Shown one piece after another: positions 49,069 through 60,610 of a stretch of 64,000 bases of DNA; within the stretch, counting starts at the first letter, position 1; each line of letters starts with the position of its first letter. Made by a program: the position numbers and the translations under genes. This DNA is from Spinacia oleracea (Eukaryota > Streptophyta > Magnoliopsida > Caryophyllales > Amaranthaceae), in contig NC_079489.1 of NCBI RefSeq assembly GCF_020520425.1, forward strand, positions 82,900,810 through 82,964,809, written 5' to 3'. Below the pieces are notes generated by a model. It saw nothing but the letters and a program-made list of their open reading frames with translations, was not told where the DNA came from and searched no databases.

Positions 49069-49172
49069 AAATTAAATAGAAAAATGAATTCATTTCATTT
49101 ATTGTGAATGATTAACCAATAATGTTTTACAAAGATTTAAACTCTAAAACTTTAAAACTTTAAACAGAGACA

Positions 49173-52100
49173 TCAAAGCCATTCTCCAATATGCTTGATT
49201 CCCATAGCTGCAGTGTGCGAGTTGTGCTTCGCCTGCGGCAGAGGTTTAGTTAATGGATCTGATATGTTGTCATCAGTTCCAATTTTGCTTATCTCGACTT
49301 CTTTTCTTTCAACGAACTCTCGTAGAAGGTGAAATCTACGAAGTACATGCTTGACTCTCTGGTGGTGTCTAGGCTCTTTTGCCTGTGCAATAGCTCCGTT
49401 ATTATCACAATACAGGGCTATTGGTCCTTTAATGGAGGGGACTACACCAAGTTCTCCTATGAACTTCCTTAGCCATATAGCTTCCTTTGCTGCTTCATGT
49501 GCAGCAATGTACTCCGCTTCAGTTGTAGAATCCGCAATGGTGCTTTGCTTAGCACTTTTCCAGCTTACTGCTCCTCCGTTGAGGCAGAAGACAAACCCAG
49601 ACTGTGATCTAAAATCATCTTTGTCGGTTTGGAAACTTGCGTCCGTATAGCCTTTAACAATTAATTCATCATCTCCACCATAGACCAGGAAGTCATCTTT
49701 GTGCCTTTTCAGGTACTTCAGAATATTCTTGGCAGCAGTCCAATGCGCCTCTCCTGGGTCTGACTGGTATCTGCTCGTAGCACTGAGTGCGTACGCAATA
49801 TCCGGGCGTGTACATATCATAGCATACATTATTGAACCAATCAATGATGCATATGGAATCCCATTCATTCGTCTACGCTCATCAAGTGTTTTTGGGCACT
49901 GAGTCTTGCTTAGAGTCATTCCATGAGACATGGGTAGGTAGCCTCGCTTGGAGTCCGCCATCTTGAACCTATCAAGCACCTTATTGATATAAGTGCTTTG
50001 ACTAAGTCCAATCATCTTTTTAGATCTATCTCTGTAAATCTTGATGCCCAATATGTACTGTGCTTCTCCTAGATCCTTCATCGAAAAACATTTCCCAAGC
50101 CAAATCTTGACAGAGTTCAACATAGGAATGTCATTTCCGATAAGCAATATGTCGTCGACATATAATACTAGGAAAGCAATTTTGCTCCCACTGACCTTCT
50201 TGTATACACAAGATTCGTCCGCGTTCTTGATGAAACCAAAGTCACTGACTGCTTCATCAAAACGTATATTCCAGCTCCTGGATGCCTGCTTCAATCCGTA
50301 GATTGACTTCTTTAGCTTGCATACCTTTTTAGCATTCTTTGGATCCTCAAAAACTTCAGGCTGTGTCAAAAACACAGTTTCTGTTAAAACGCCGTTTAAG
50401 AAAGCAGTTTTGACATCCATCTGCCATATTTCGTAATCGTAATATGCAGCGATTGCTAACATTATCCGAATAGACTTTAGCATTGCAACTGGTGAAAAGG
50501 TTTCATCGTAATCCACACCGTGGACTTGCCTGTAACCTTTTGCGACCAATCTAGCTTTGAAAACTTCAAGTTTCCCATCCTTGTCCTTTTTCAGTTTGAA
50601 AACCCATTTGCTTCCAATGGCTTGGTAGCCATCTGGCAAATCGACCAAATCCCATACTTGGTTTTCAGACATGGAGTCTAATTCAGATTGCATGGCTTCT
50701 TGCCACTGCTTGGAGCTAGGGCTCGTCATAGCTTGCTTGTAAGTCGCAGGTTCATCACTTTCAAGTAATAGAACGTCATAGCTCTCGTTCGTCAAAATAC
50801 CTAAGTATCTTTCCGGTTGAGATCTATATCTTTGCGATCTACGCGGGGTAACATTTCTAGATTGACCATGATTCTCACCAGATTCTTCTAAAGATCTCTG
50901 AGTTTCATCCTGAATGTCATCTTGAGCATTCTCTAGAGTTTGTTGTTCGACTCGAATTTCTTCGAGGTCTACTTTTCTCCCACTTGTCATTTTGGAAATG
51001 TGATCCTTCTCCAAAAAGACACCATCTCGAGCAACAAACACTTTGTTCTCAGATGTATTGTAGAAGTAATACCCCTTTGTTTCCTTTGGATAGCCCACAA
51101 GGATACATTTGTCAGATTTTGGATGAAGTTTGTCTGAAATTAATCGTTTGACGTATACTTCACATCCCCAAATCTTAAGAAAAGACACATTTGGAGGCTT
51201 TCCAAACCATAATTCGTATGGAGTCTTTTCGACAGCTTTAGACGGAGCTCTATTTATAGTGAGTGCAGCTGTATTTAGTGCATGTCCCCAAAATTCTAAT
51301 GGAAGTTCGGCCTGACCCATCATTGACCTGACCATGTCTAGCAAAGTTCTGTTCCTCCGTTCCGACACACCGTTCCATTGTGGTGTTCCAGGAGGAGTCA
51401 ATTCTGATAGAATTCCACATTCTTTCAGATGGTCATCAAATTCATAGCTCAGATATTCACCGCCTCTATCAGACCGCAGTGCCTTAATCTTCTTGCCTAA
51501 TTGATTCTCTACTTCACTCTGAAATTCCTTGAATTTGTCAAAGGATTCAGACTTATGCTTCATTAGGTAGACATAACCATACCTACTGAAGTCATCAGTG
51601 AAAGTGATAAAGTAGCTGAAACCACCTCTAGCATTTGTACTCATTGGTCCACATACATCTGTATGGATTAAACCCAATAGTTCATTTGCTCTTTCTCCAA
51701 CTTTAGAGAAAGGTTGCTTTGTCATTTTGCCAAGTAAACATGATTCGCATTTACCATAATCCTCTAAGTCAAATGGTTCTAGAATTCCTTCTCTTTGAAG
51801 TCTTTCTAAGCGTTTCAAGTTTATATGGCCTAATCGACAATGCCACAGATAGGTGAGATCTGAATCATCCTTTTTGGCCTTTTTGGTATTTATGTTATAT
51901 ACTTGTTTGTCGTGATCTAATAAATAAAGTCCATTGACTAATCTAGCAGATCCATAAAACATCTCTTTAAAATAAAATGAACAACTATTGTCTTTTATTA
52001 AAAAGGAAAATCCCTTAGCATCTAAGCAAGAAACTGAAATGATGTTTTTAGTAAGACTTGGAACATGGAAACATTCTTCCAGTTCCAAAACTAGCCCGGA

Positions 52101-53138
52101 GGGCAACGACAAATAGTAAGTTCCTACAGCTAATGCAGCAATCCGTGCTCCATTTCCCACTCGTAGGTCGACATCACCCTTGCTTAACTTTCTACTTCTT
52201 CTTAGTCCCTGTGGATTGGAACATAAGTGTGAGCCACAACCTGTATCTAATACCCAAGAAGTTGAATTAGCAAGTATATAGTCTATAACGAAAATACCTG
52301 AAGATGGAACGACTGTTCCGTTCTTCTGATCTTCCTTTAGCTTCAAGCAATCTCTCTTCCAATGCCCCTTCTTCTTGCAGTAGAAGCATTCGGATTCAGA
52401 AGTGGGTTGACTGACCTTCCTCTTTGCAGATTTGGCGCCAGTTTGCTTAGTTGGGCTGGCCTTGTTGCCACCTTTCTTAGCATTCCTCTTCTTTCCAGAT
52501 TTCTTGAACTTGCCCCCACGCACCATAAGCACATCCTGCTTATCACTTTTGAGCGTCTTTTCAGCGGTCTTCGGCATACCGTGAAGCTCAGTGAGCGTTT
52601 TGTCCAGACTATTCATACTGTAGTTCAGTTTGAACTGATCATACCCGCTATGAAGAGAATGGAGGATGGTGTCTATAGCCATTTCCTGAGAAAATTGCTG
52701 ATCCAGCCGACTCATATTCTCAATGAGTCCAATCATTTTGAGAACATGTGGACTTACGGGCTCGCCTTTCTTAAGCTTGGTCTCAAGAATTTGCCTATGA
52801 GTCTCGAATCTTTCGACTCGAGCCAGATCTTGGAACATGTTCTTCAACTCACTGATGATTGTGAAAGCATCTGAGTTGATGAACGTTTTCTGCAGATCCG
52901 CACTCATGGTGGCCAGCATTAGACATTTCACATCCTTGTTGGCATCAATCCAACGATTGAGGGCTGCCTGAGTGACCCCGTCGCCTGCAGCTTCGGGCAT
53001 CGCCTCATCTAGGACATACTCCTTTTCTTCCTGCATAAGAACTATTTGCAAGTTCCTTTGCCAGTCAAGGAAGTTTTTCCCGTTCAACTTCTCCTTTTCG
53101 AGAATTGATCGAATGTTGAATGAATTGTTGTTTGCCAT
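49173..53138 (-). CDS. Copia gag-pol polyprotein, 1321 residues, intact
   Basis: I take the ATG at 53138 (MANNNSFNIRSILEKEKLNG); an in-frame extension upstream to 53231 looks like leader. In order: gag with a CCHC knuckle (CFYCKKKGHWKRDC, about residue 280), aspartic protease (WVLDTGCGSHLCSN), GAG-pre-integrase (LWHCRLGHINLKRL), integrase core with its acidic residues (HTDVCGPM, FTDDFSRYGYV, PQWNGVSERRNRTLLD), RT (KARLVAKGYRQVHGVDYDET, QMDVKTAFLNG, LYVDDILLIGND) and RNase H (YTDASFQTD, STTEAEYIAA, LYCDNNGAI), ending MGIKHIGEWL. The order integrase before RT is diagnostic of Ty1/copia. No stop or frameshift is seen, and the key catalytic motifs are present. I do not assign a lineage. Confidence 0.93.
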   Translation of the reverse strand: MANNNSFNIRSILEKEKLNGKNFLDWQRNLQIVLMQEEKEYVLDEAMPEAAGDGVTQAALNRWIDANKDVKCLMLATMSADLQKTFINSDAFTIISELKNMFQDLARVERFETHRQILETKLKKGEPVSPHVLKMIGLIENMSRLDQQFSQEMAIDTILHSLHSGYDQFKLNYSMNSLDKTLTELHGMPKTAEKTLKSDKQDVLMVRGGKFKKSGKKRNAKKGGNKASPTKQTGAKSAKRKVSQPTSESECFYCKKKGHWKRDCLKLKEDQKNGTVVPSSGIFVIDYILANSTSWVLDTGCGSHLCSNPQGLRRSRKLSKGDVDLRVGNGARIAALAVGTYYLSLPSGLVLELEECFHVPSLTKNIISVSCLDAKGFSFLIKDNSCSFYFKEMFYGSARLVNGLYLLDHDKQVYNINTKKAKKDDSDLTYLWHCRLGHINLKRLERLQREGILEPFDLEDYGKCESCLLGKMTKQPFSKVGERANELLGLIHTDVCGPMSTNARGGFSYFITFTDDFSRYGYVYLMKHKSESFDKFKEFQSEVENQLGKKIKALRSDRGGEYLSYEFDDHLKECGILSELTPPGTPQWNGVSERRNRTLLDMVRSMMGQAELPLEFWGHALNTAALTINRAPSKAVEKTPYELWFGKPPNVSFLKIWGCEVYVKRLISDKLHPKSDKCILVGYPKETKGYYFYNTSENKVFVARDGVFLEKDHISKMTSGRKVDLEEIRVEQQTLENAQDDIQDETQRSLEESGENHGQSRNVTPRRSQRYRSQPERYLGILTNESYDVLLLESDEPATYKQAMTSPSSKQWQEAMQSELDSMSENQVWDLVDLPDGYQAIGSKWVFKLKKDKDGKLEVFKARLVAKGYRQVHGVDYDETFSPVAMLKSIRIMLAIAAYYDYEIWQMDVKTAFLNGVLTETVFLTQPEVFEDPKNAKKVCKLKKSIYGLKQASRSWNIRFDEAVSDFGFIKNADESCVYKKVSGSKIAFLVLYVDDILLIGNDIPMLNSVKIWLGKCFSMKDLGEAQYILGIKIYRDRSKKMIGLSQSTYINKVLDRFKMADSKRGYLPMSHGMTLSKTQCPKTLDERRRMNGIPYASLIGSIMYAMICTRPDIAYALSATSRYQSDPGEAHWTAAKNILKYLKRHKDDFLVYGGDDELIVKGYTDASFQTDKDDFRSQSGFVFCLNGGAVSWKSAKQSTIADSTTEAEYIAAHEAAKEAIWLRKFIGELGVVPSIKGPIALYCDNNGAIAQAKEPRHHQRVKHVLRRFHLLREFVERKEVEISKIGTDDNISDPLTKPLPQAKHNSHTAAMGIKHIGEWL

Positions 53139-55852
53139 ATTAAAAACTACAATTGAAAAGAATAAACAAATAAATAACCATTCACAGTTTCTCTTAATAA
53201 ACTTAAATTCTAGCATACATGCATAATTCAATGTTTATTAAGCATTTTATTCAAATTATGTGTTCCGGCAGGTGTGAATAAAATGATTCCAAGATCCTAA
53301 AATCATTGAAGAACTAAGCACAGTTTGTCGACTTAATCCTAGAACATCTTAGGTAAGCAAAAGCCTTTTGCTAATAGTCTAGAAACTATTCTTGGTTGAT
53401 AGGTACGTCTAAGAACTTATTAGGTAAACCTATCGAATTTGCCACGACATAAAAGGACTCGTTACTTATATCGTTGAGTTTCACCAAAACTAACATGTAC
53501 TCACAATTATTTGTGTACCTTGCCCCTTTAGGACCAATAAGTAACACCTCGCTGAGCGAAAACTATTACTAGATTGATGTAAAGGATATCCAAGCAAGTG
53601 TATATTTTGGCATGGCACCTTTTAACTCAATTTTTAAGTTTGGAACTTAAGGCTCTTACTATGTTGGTTAGATTTTAAGTGAACTAAAATCCTTAATCAT
53701 GCAACATAATCAAGCTTTTGATCTCATGCATTTTAAGACATATTTAAAACAATAAATAACTTAAAACATGCATAAGATATTTGTGATCTAGTATGGCCCG
53801 ACTTCATCTTGAAGCTTTGACTTCAAAGTCCGTCTTGAAAATCTCCGTGGGAGGCACCATTTTCTTCAAATAGGATAAGCTATAACTAATTACAACTATT
53901 TGATGGTTCGCAGACCATATTTGAATTGAAAAATAACTTTGGTACTTTAGACCAATTACATTCAAATTAATGGTACGCAGACCATATTTTCTATCCTATT
54001 TGGGCCATACTAGTCACTTCATAACCTGCAAAACAGTACATATACAATATATACCATTCACCCATTCATTATCATGAATGGCCCACATAGCTGGTTAGTA
54101 AAACACATTATGCATCACGTAAACATTTGCAGCAATTAATCAAGGGCACCAATAATCTACCAATTATTCAGTCCTTATTAATTCTAATCAAGTTGTTTTA
54201 ACCTTAAGGATTTGTAGACCTAATCAAGAGTTTATGACTAAAATACGCTCCCACTTAAACCAATAAATTCATATGCTTTACTAATTTTAAACATAAAAAT
54301 GTATTTCTAGTCTAACCGGAAACATACAAATTTAATTAAAATTTAAAGCTCATATAAACTTATAATTGAATCCAAAAAGTTTAATTTAATTTCAGTCGTA
54401 TTTAAATTAATTCATGATTTTAATTTTAGTAAAATAATTAGAATAAATAAAATTTATTATAATTACAATATTCAAAATTAAAATCCAAGAAAATAATTTA
54501 AATTATTAATTTTAAAATTAATTAAAATTACGTGAACTGGAATTTTCAAATTAAACATTCAAAACGATCTTTAATCGTAACGCAAACACCCTACGCGTTG
54601 CACGCCCATGGGCCGCACGCACACAGCCATTGCTGGCCATGTGCGCGCAGCCCATGCGCTCGTCGCATAGCTGCTGCATCCCCATCGCAAACCTCCGCAC
54701 GCATTGGTGCTCGCTGCGCGCGCCAGCGCTCATCGCACGCGAGCTATCGCTCGCAGTGCGCGCGCGACATCGCTCGCTGGGCGCGCGACATCGCTCGCTG
54801 GGCGCGCGAGCCATCGCTCGCTGGGCGCGCGACATCGCTCGCTGGTCGCGCGAGCCATCGCTCGCTGGGCGCGCGAGCCATCGCTCGCTGGGCGCGCGAC
54901 ATCGCTCGCTGGGCGGGCGACATCGCTCGCTGTGCGCGCGAGCAATGCTGGGCGCAGCGCTCGTGGCACGCGAGCTTGCGCTCGCTGCGCGCGAGGCTGC
55001 GCGCTCTTGTGCGAGGCAGCGCGCGTTGTGGCGCAGCTCGCTTGCTGCCCACACGCGACTGCCTTGGCTCGCCCTTCGCCCATGCCCATTCGTCCATTGC
55101 TCGTGGCACACGACACAAGGCAGGGCTGCTGCCTTGTGCTCGTGCACTACGCCCTTGCTCATTGCATTCGTGCCGCACGGGCGACGAGCTCCCTTGCTCG
55201 TCGTCGCATGCCCGCATTATACAACACCCCTTAAGGGTAACACGAAGCGTCCATTGCTTTGTGCGTGTAAGTCTAGGTCATAAAAATTTAAAATTTATCA
55301 TAAATTTACAATTTTTATGGTGGTTTTTAATCATAGGTTTCTAATTAAATTACAATTAATTATGAAAATCAAATTAATTCTAAATTATTCTAATTTTCAA
55401 CAAATTAATCATAATTACAAATTAGATTGCATAATTAACAAGACTAGGCATTCAAACTTGTTAAACATATGCAGTAGGTCAATCAAAAATTCAAGATTTA
55501 TCAACAAGAATCGCAAATATTTAATTTAACATCTTAAATTTACGAAATTTTGCATTCGAAAAACTAAAACCTTCGAAAAGTCATAGTTAGGCTTCGAATT
55601 TGAGAATTCTGGGTTCGGCAGAAAAATATTCTTTTTGTCAAAATTTTAGAATGCCTTTTACATGCGGAATTGACACAAAAATCACTCAATTCGGATGAGT
55701 AACGAAGAAACTGCCGAAAAACTGCGTACGTATAATTAAATAAACGCAATTTGCAATTAATTAACTATCACGAAAATTAATCACCCCTTTTAATTCTTGC
55801 AAATTTGTAATATTTAACCATGTTCATGCAATTTAGATTATGAAAATAATAA
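53139..55852 (-). other. Long untranslated leader of copia element 2
   Basis: 2.7 kb lies between PBS and gag ATG, unusually long. It is AT-rich except for the repeat island at 54590-55240. It is colinear with copia element 1 from 34850 to 37469. I see no recognisable protein in it. Confidence 0.7.
54590..55240 (-). repeat. GC-rich leader repeat island of copia element 2
   Basis: About nine units of CATCGCTCGCTGGGCGCGCGA type lie between 54760 and 54930, then GCGCGCGAG-rich sequence shared with copia 1 (36180-36720), where only about four units exist. Open frames up to 270 codons appear on both strands because the units lack stops. Alanine/arginine-rich translations in all frames argue against a real protein. 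Confidence 0.8.
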
Positions 55853-55868
55853 GGGGCTCGTGATACCA
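55853..55868 (-). other. Primer binding site of copia element 2
   Basis: TGGTATCACGAGCCCC on the minus strand, one base from the LTR, identical to that of copia element 1. Confidence 0.7.
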
Positions 55869-55869
55869 C

Positions 55870-57279
55870 TGTTAGGTTATGATACATATGACAATTCATA
55901 AATCATGCGGAAACAACCATTAAGCCAGGAATACATATTATTTACACATAATCATTTAGCATAGTTTAGATGCATACTCTTTGTTGCGTGCCTTCCCTAG
56001 CTGCGCCCGAACCGAACAAGAACAAGTCTTTAGGACTCCAAGTGTCGTCCCTCCGTAGATAGTCCACAGCACGTCCGGATCCGCCTTAAGATTGACCAAC
56101 TAGAATCGCCCTTAAGGTACTATTATTTTCGGCACTTTATAGGCAAATGTGTGACTGAATTTTTCTCTCAAAAACTCACTTTGAATACTTTGAAACTTGT
56201 TATAAATTGTGAGCCCTAGCCTCATATTTATAGGGGTATGGAAAGGGAATCGAAATCCTACTCAGATACAAATTAATTAAACCTAGAATCCTTCAAGAAC
56301 TCTAATTTAATTAATTTATCAAATAGAATTAGGAATTTAATCATTAACCGAACTCTGCATGTTTTAGGAAACGTGCACGAACACAAACACTTGCACACAC
56401 ACGCACGGCAGCCACGATGGGCCCCCATGCGTGCGCGCGAGCAGCAGCCCACGCAGCGCTCGCGCGCGCTGCGCGCTGCGCGTGCTGTGCGCGCTGTGCG
56501 CGCTGCGCAGCCTGTTGGGCCTGGCCTTGCGCTGGGCCTGGCGAGGCTGTTTGTGCGGCGCGCTTGGCTTGCTGGGCGATGGCCTGGCTTCGTGCTGGGC
56601 CTCGTCCGGCAGGCCTCGTCCGATGCTTATTCGTACGATGCGCTTCCGATTAAATTTTCCGATTCCGGAATTCATTTCCGATACGAACAATATTTAATAT
56701 TTCCGATTCCGGAATTAATTTCCGTTTCGAACAAATATTTAATATTTCCGTTTCCGGAATTATTTTCCGATTCCGGTAATATTTCCGATTCTGACAATAT
56801 TTCCGTTTCCGGCAATATTTCCGATTTTGGCAATATTTCCATTTCCGATAATATTTTCCGATACGTACCATGTTTCCGTTTCCGGCAACATCTACGACTT
56901 GGATAATATTTATATTTCCGATACGATCCATATTTCCGTTTCCGGCAATATCATCGTTTCCGGAGTATTCATTTTCTTGCCTGTGACGATCTTAGCTCCC
57001 ACTGAAACCAAGATCCGTTGGTTCCGAATATTCATAGATGGAGTATTTAATGCCATTAAATACTTGATCCGTTTACGTACTATTTGTGTGACCCTACGGG
57101 TTCAGTCAAGAGTAAGCTGTGGATTAATATCATTAATTCCACTTGAACTGAAGCGGCCTCTAGCTAGGCATTCAGCTCACTTGATCTCACTGAATTATTA
57201 ACTTGTTAATTAATACTGAACCGCATTTATTAGACTTAACATAGAATGCATACTTGGACCAAGGGCATTATTTCCTTCA
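55870..57279 (-). repeat. Copia element 2, 5' LTR
   Basis: 5' LTR in element orientation. It has the TTCCG/TTCCGGAA array at about 56640-56965 and the TATA candidate (TATAAATATGAGG, minus) at 56232-56220. Confidence 0.9.
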
Positions 57280-57284
57280 AGATT

Positions 57285-58204
57285 GAGGTGGATGGCTTCG
57301 GTGGGTGGCGTCGATTAATGCGACGGTGATGGTGGGTGGTTCGCTGTGGCGGAGCAGTGAGGGGGAAGGGTGGTGAGTTGCGCGAAGGGAAAGAGAAGTA
57401 GGGCAGATTTTTGCGGTGTTTGGGGTGAGTCTGGGAGGAGGTAGGGGACGGCTCGCCGGGGTTTTTAGGGCGGTAGTTGGCTGGCAAGGTGGTGATGGTG
57501 GCGGGAGGTGGTGGTGTGTGGTGTGGGTGGTGTAGCATGGCAGAGAAGGGGAGGGAGACAGTGGAACGAGGCAGGGGATGCGTGCAGAGGAGGGAGAGGG
57601 TGAGGGAGGTGTTGTGGTGGTGGTCAAGGGTGGTTGGGCGGTGTTGAGTGGTGATAATGGTGGTGGACGGTGGTGGCTGCAGTGGTGGCATACGGTGGTT
57701 GATGGTGGTGGTTGGTTTGAATTACAGAAAATCAAGTAGAGTGAGATTGAATTTTGTGTTTTGTTGATTTATTGAAATTGAATTGGAAAATCTGATTTTT
57801 GTAAATAGGTAGAGTGAAGAAGAAGGAGAAGTCCATGGTCCCCAAGGCATGAATTTGGACTGATTTTCAAGGAAAGGGAGGGATGAAACATACGTGGAGA
57901 GGAGGAAGAAGAAGAGAAATGAAATTTTGCTCTTCTAAGGGCATTTTCGTAATTTTACCAATTTAGGCCAAATTTCAGAATTTGTTGTAACTTTCAGAAA
58001 TTTATAAAAATAGAAATATTTAACTAAATAAATTCTTCGTAAAATATCATTAACGAAAAATAAATAAATTTTCGTTTATAAATTTGTCGTTTAAAGTAAA
58101 TCGTAAAAATGATTAAAATAACGAAATTCGATTATTCGAAATTATTTAAAACGAAATCAAGTTAATAAATATTTTTAATTTTAAAAAAATTTCGGGGTAT
58201 TACA
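57285..58204 (-). repeat. Gypsy 3' LTR, proximal segment
   Basis: It begins (minus) TGTAATACCCCGAAATTTTT at 58204. A pyrimidine/CCACCA-rich stretch at 57290-57735 opens Pro/Thr/His-rich frames on the minus strand; I regard these as compositional. It ends at the copia 2 target site. Confidence 0.75.
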
Positions 58205-58381
58205 TACTTACCCCCTTAGAAAAAGTTTCGTCATCGAAACTGGAGCTTAGTCGAACTAGCCATTCATAGAAATCATACAATTCATACTTAATTGTTCTAT
58301 TCGTTATATACAAACATGGCGGAATAACATTATAACATAATCATTCAAATAACATATTAAAATCCATATATCTTATCGTTT

Positions 58382-60478
58382 CTAAACGAATAACTGGGGA
58401 TATTTCGATCTCATTTGCGCTTCGACTTCTCATGTAGCTTCAGATGTCAAGTGATTGGCCCACAAAACTTTAACCATTAGAATTACTTTGCTTCTAAGTT
58501 GCTTTTCTCTTTGTTCAAGAATTTCAATTGGTTTTTCCTCATATGTAAGATCGTTACGCAACATTAAGGGTTTGTGCGTAATCACATGGCTAGGATCAGG
58601 AACATATTTCCTTAACATTGATACGTGGAACACGTTATGCACCTTTTCCAAGTCGGTTGGTAAAGCAAGTCGATATGCTACTTACTCTTTCTAATATCTC
58701 ATATGGCCCGATGTATCTTGAGCTCAACTTTCCAGTTTGACCAAATCTCATTATTTCTTTTGTTGGCGAAATTTTCAAGAACACGTGATCACCAACTTCA
58801 AATTCTAACGGTCTTCTTCGTTGGTCTGCATAACTCTTTTGTCTACTTTGCGATGCCTTCATTCTTGGTTGGATTAAACGAATCTTTTTAGTAGTTTCTT
58901 GAATCAATTCAGGTCCTATAACACATGCTTCATCAATATCACTCCAACACAACGGTGTTCGACATTTCCTTCCATAAAGAGCTTCGTACGGTGCCATACC
59001 AATGGTGGCCTGATAACTGTTGTTGTACGAAAATTCAACCATAGGTAGAAGCTTCTCCCAGGTTCCTTGAAAATCCAAAACACATGCTCTCAACATATCC
59101 TCAACAATTTGGTTAGTGTGTTCTGTTTCTCCATCAGTCGTTGGATGAAATGCAGTACTAAAGTTAAGCTTTGTCCCAGGGCTTTGTGCAATTCTTTCCA
59201 ATATGTGGATTGATATCTCGTATCACGATCAGAAACAATCGAACTAGAAACTCCATGCAATCGCACAATAGTATTCACATATAGCTCAGCAAGTTGATCT
59301 AAACTCGAATTGTTCTTCATTGCTAAGAAATGTGCTGACTTTGTTAATCGATCAACAATAACCCAAATAGCATTCATTCCCTTGGTTGACCTTGGTAAAC
59401 ATATGATAAAATCCATTGAAACTGAGTCCCATTTCCACTCTGGCACATCCAGACGTTGCAACAAACCTGCTGGTCTTTGGTGTTCTATCTTAATTCTCTG
59501 ACACGTCAAACATTTAGCCACATATTCTGCCACTTCTTGCTTCATGTTGCTCCACCAATACCTTTGCCTTAAATTCTCTTTTTTCAACTTCTCATCATTA
59601 GGCACACATAATCTTCCCTGAAACCTCAACGTGCCATCTTCTTGAATTACAAAACCAAGTGACTTCCCATTTACCACTTCACTCCTTACTCTTTCTAATT
59701 GTGAGTCCTTACATTGCGCTTCCTTAATCTCATCAATCAAAGTTGGCTTCATTACCAACACATTCAAACATGCATTTCCTTTCTTGATAAACTCAATTTC
59801 CATCTTTTGTAGATCATCTTGGTTGGTTCGAGAAAAAGTCAGGACTGAATTTAGGTGAGACTTCCGACTTAGTGCATCTGCAACAACGTTAGTCTTGCCA
59901 GGATGGTATTGAATATCGAGGTCATAATATTTAAGAAGTTCTAACCACCTATGTTGTCTCATGTTGAGTTCCTTCTGGGTGAAAATGTACTTAATACTCT
60001 TATGGTCAGTGAAAATTTGACACGACACACCATACAAATAATGTCTCCAAACTTTGAGGGCGAAAACAACAGTTGTAAGTTCGAGGTCATGGGTAGGGTA
60101 ATTCTATTCATGAACTTTGAGTTGGCGTGAAGCATAAGCTATGACTTTTCCATTTTGCATTAAGACACATCCTAATCCATTCTTAGAAGCATCACTATAA
60201 ATAACAAATCCCTCAGTTCCAGATGGAAGGGTAAGAATAGGGGCAATGGTGAGACGTTTCTTAAGTTTTTGAAATGCACATTGACAATCATCATTCCACA
60301 CAAATTTGGTATTCTTTCTAACTAATCGGGTTATAGGTAAGGCAACCTTAGAGAAGTCTTGAAAGAATCTTTGATAATATCCAGCTAAACCCATAAAACT
60401 TCGTACTTCAGGTACATTAGTTGGTCTAGGTCATTCCACAATTGCTTTTATTTTCTCAGGATCAACATATACACCTTT
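58382..60478 (-). pseudogene. Ty3/gypsy pol remnant (RT end to chromodomain)
   Basis: Reading down the minus strand: end of RT (KGVYVDPEKIKAIVE), RNase H ([46 protein letters not shown]), integrase zinc finger ([12 protein letters not shown]) and core ([47 protein letters not shown]), then LEKVHNVFHVSMLRKYV and a C-terminal chromodomain (EEKPIEILEQREKQLRSK, LVKVLW-like). Defects: TGA for Trp after KAIVE near 60433, TAG after KVHE at 60104, frameshifts near 59180 and 58685, and TGA for Trp after SEAT near 58430. The 5' side is cut at 60478. This layout is that of chromoviruses (Tekay/Del type). Confidence 0.88.
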
Positions 60479-60479
60479 T

Positions 60480-60610
60480 GTAACACCCTAATAATTCTTT
60501 GCTTTTATAAAACTATTTTCCAACTTAAAATAAAGGAATTACTAAAGTATTACCGCCACCGTGATAACAGTTAAGGCTAGTACCAGAATTACGCAGTTGA
60601 ATGGCAATTT
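60480..60610 (+). repeat. Fragment of a second gypsy LTR
   Basis: TGTAACACCCTAATAATTCT and the later phrase ATTACCGCCACCGTGATAAC look like the start of a plant chromovirus LTR. It abuts the broken pol at 60478 and fades into organelle-like sequence around 60610. It marks the rearrangement boundary. Confidence 0.5.

Larger units (their letters stand above)
46529..57279 (-). mobile_element. Copia element 2: full length with intact gag-pol
   Basis: The LTRs 46529-47937 (1409 bp) and 55870-57279 (1410 bp) differ at about eight positions plus one indel by eye. The target duplication is AGATT (46524-46528, 57280-57284). PBS TGGTATCACGAGCCCC is at 55868-55853 and a polypurine tract GACAAGTGGGAGAC lies next to 47937, both minus strand. 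It has one uninterrupted gag-pol frame. It is inserted in the gypsy LTR and carries a MITE downstream of pol. It could be autonomous and could supply proteins to copia element 1. Confidence 0.92.
26573..60478 (-). mobile_element. Decayed chromodomain Ty3/gypsy element, host of nested insertions
   Basis: Read on the minus strand: 3' part of pol (60478-58382), a polypurine tract AAGGGGGTAAGTA at 58205-58217, then a 3' LTR starting TGTAATACCCCGAAA at 58204. The LTR ends in the Tekay/Del-like phrase GAGGTCGGGGCGTTACA at 26573. It is interrupted by two insertions (28483-45842 and 46529-57279). Removing them and one TSD copy each leaves an LTR of about 3.5 kb. The element's 5' half is missing: pol breaks off at 60478. 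Confidence 0.8.

Noticed and set aside
54532-55344. Open frames of 128-270 codons on both strands in the copia 2 leader
   Set aside because: They arise from a stop-poor GC-rich tandem repeat. All frames give Ala/Arg/Ser-rich translations and no domain is recognisable.
57236-57735. Pro/Thr/His-rich frames of about 150 codons
   Set aside because: They fall in a CCACCA-rich stretch of the gypsy LTR and cross into the copia LTR end.
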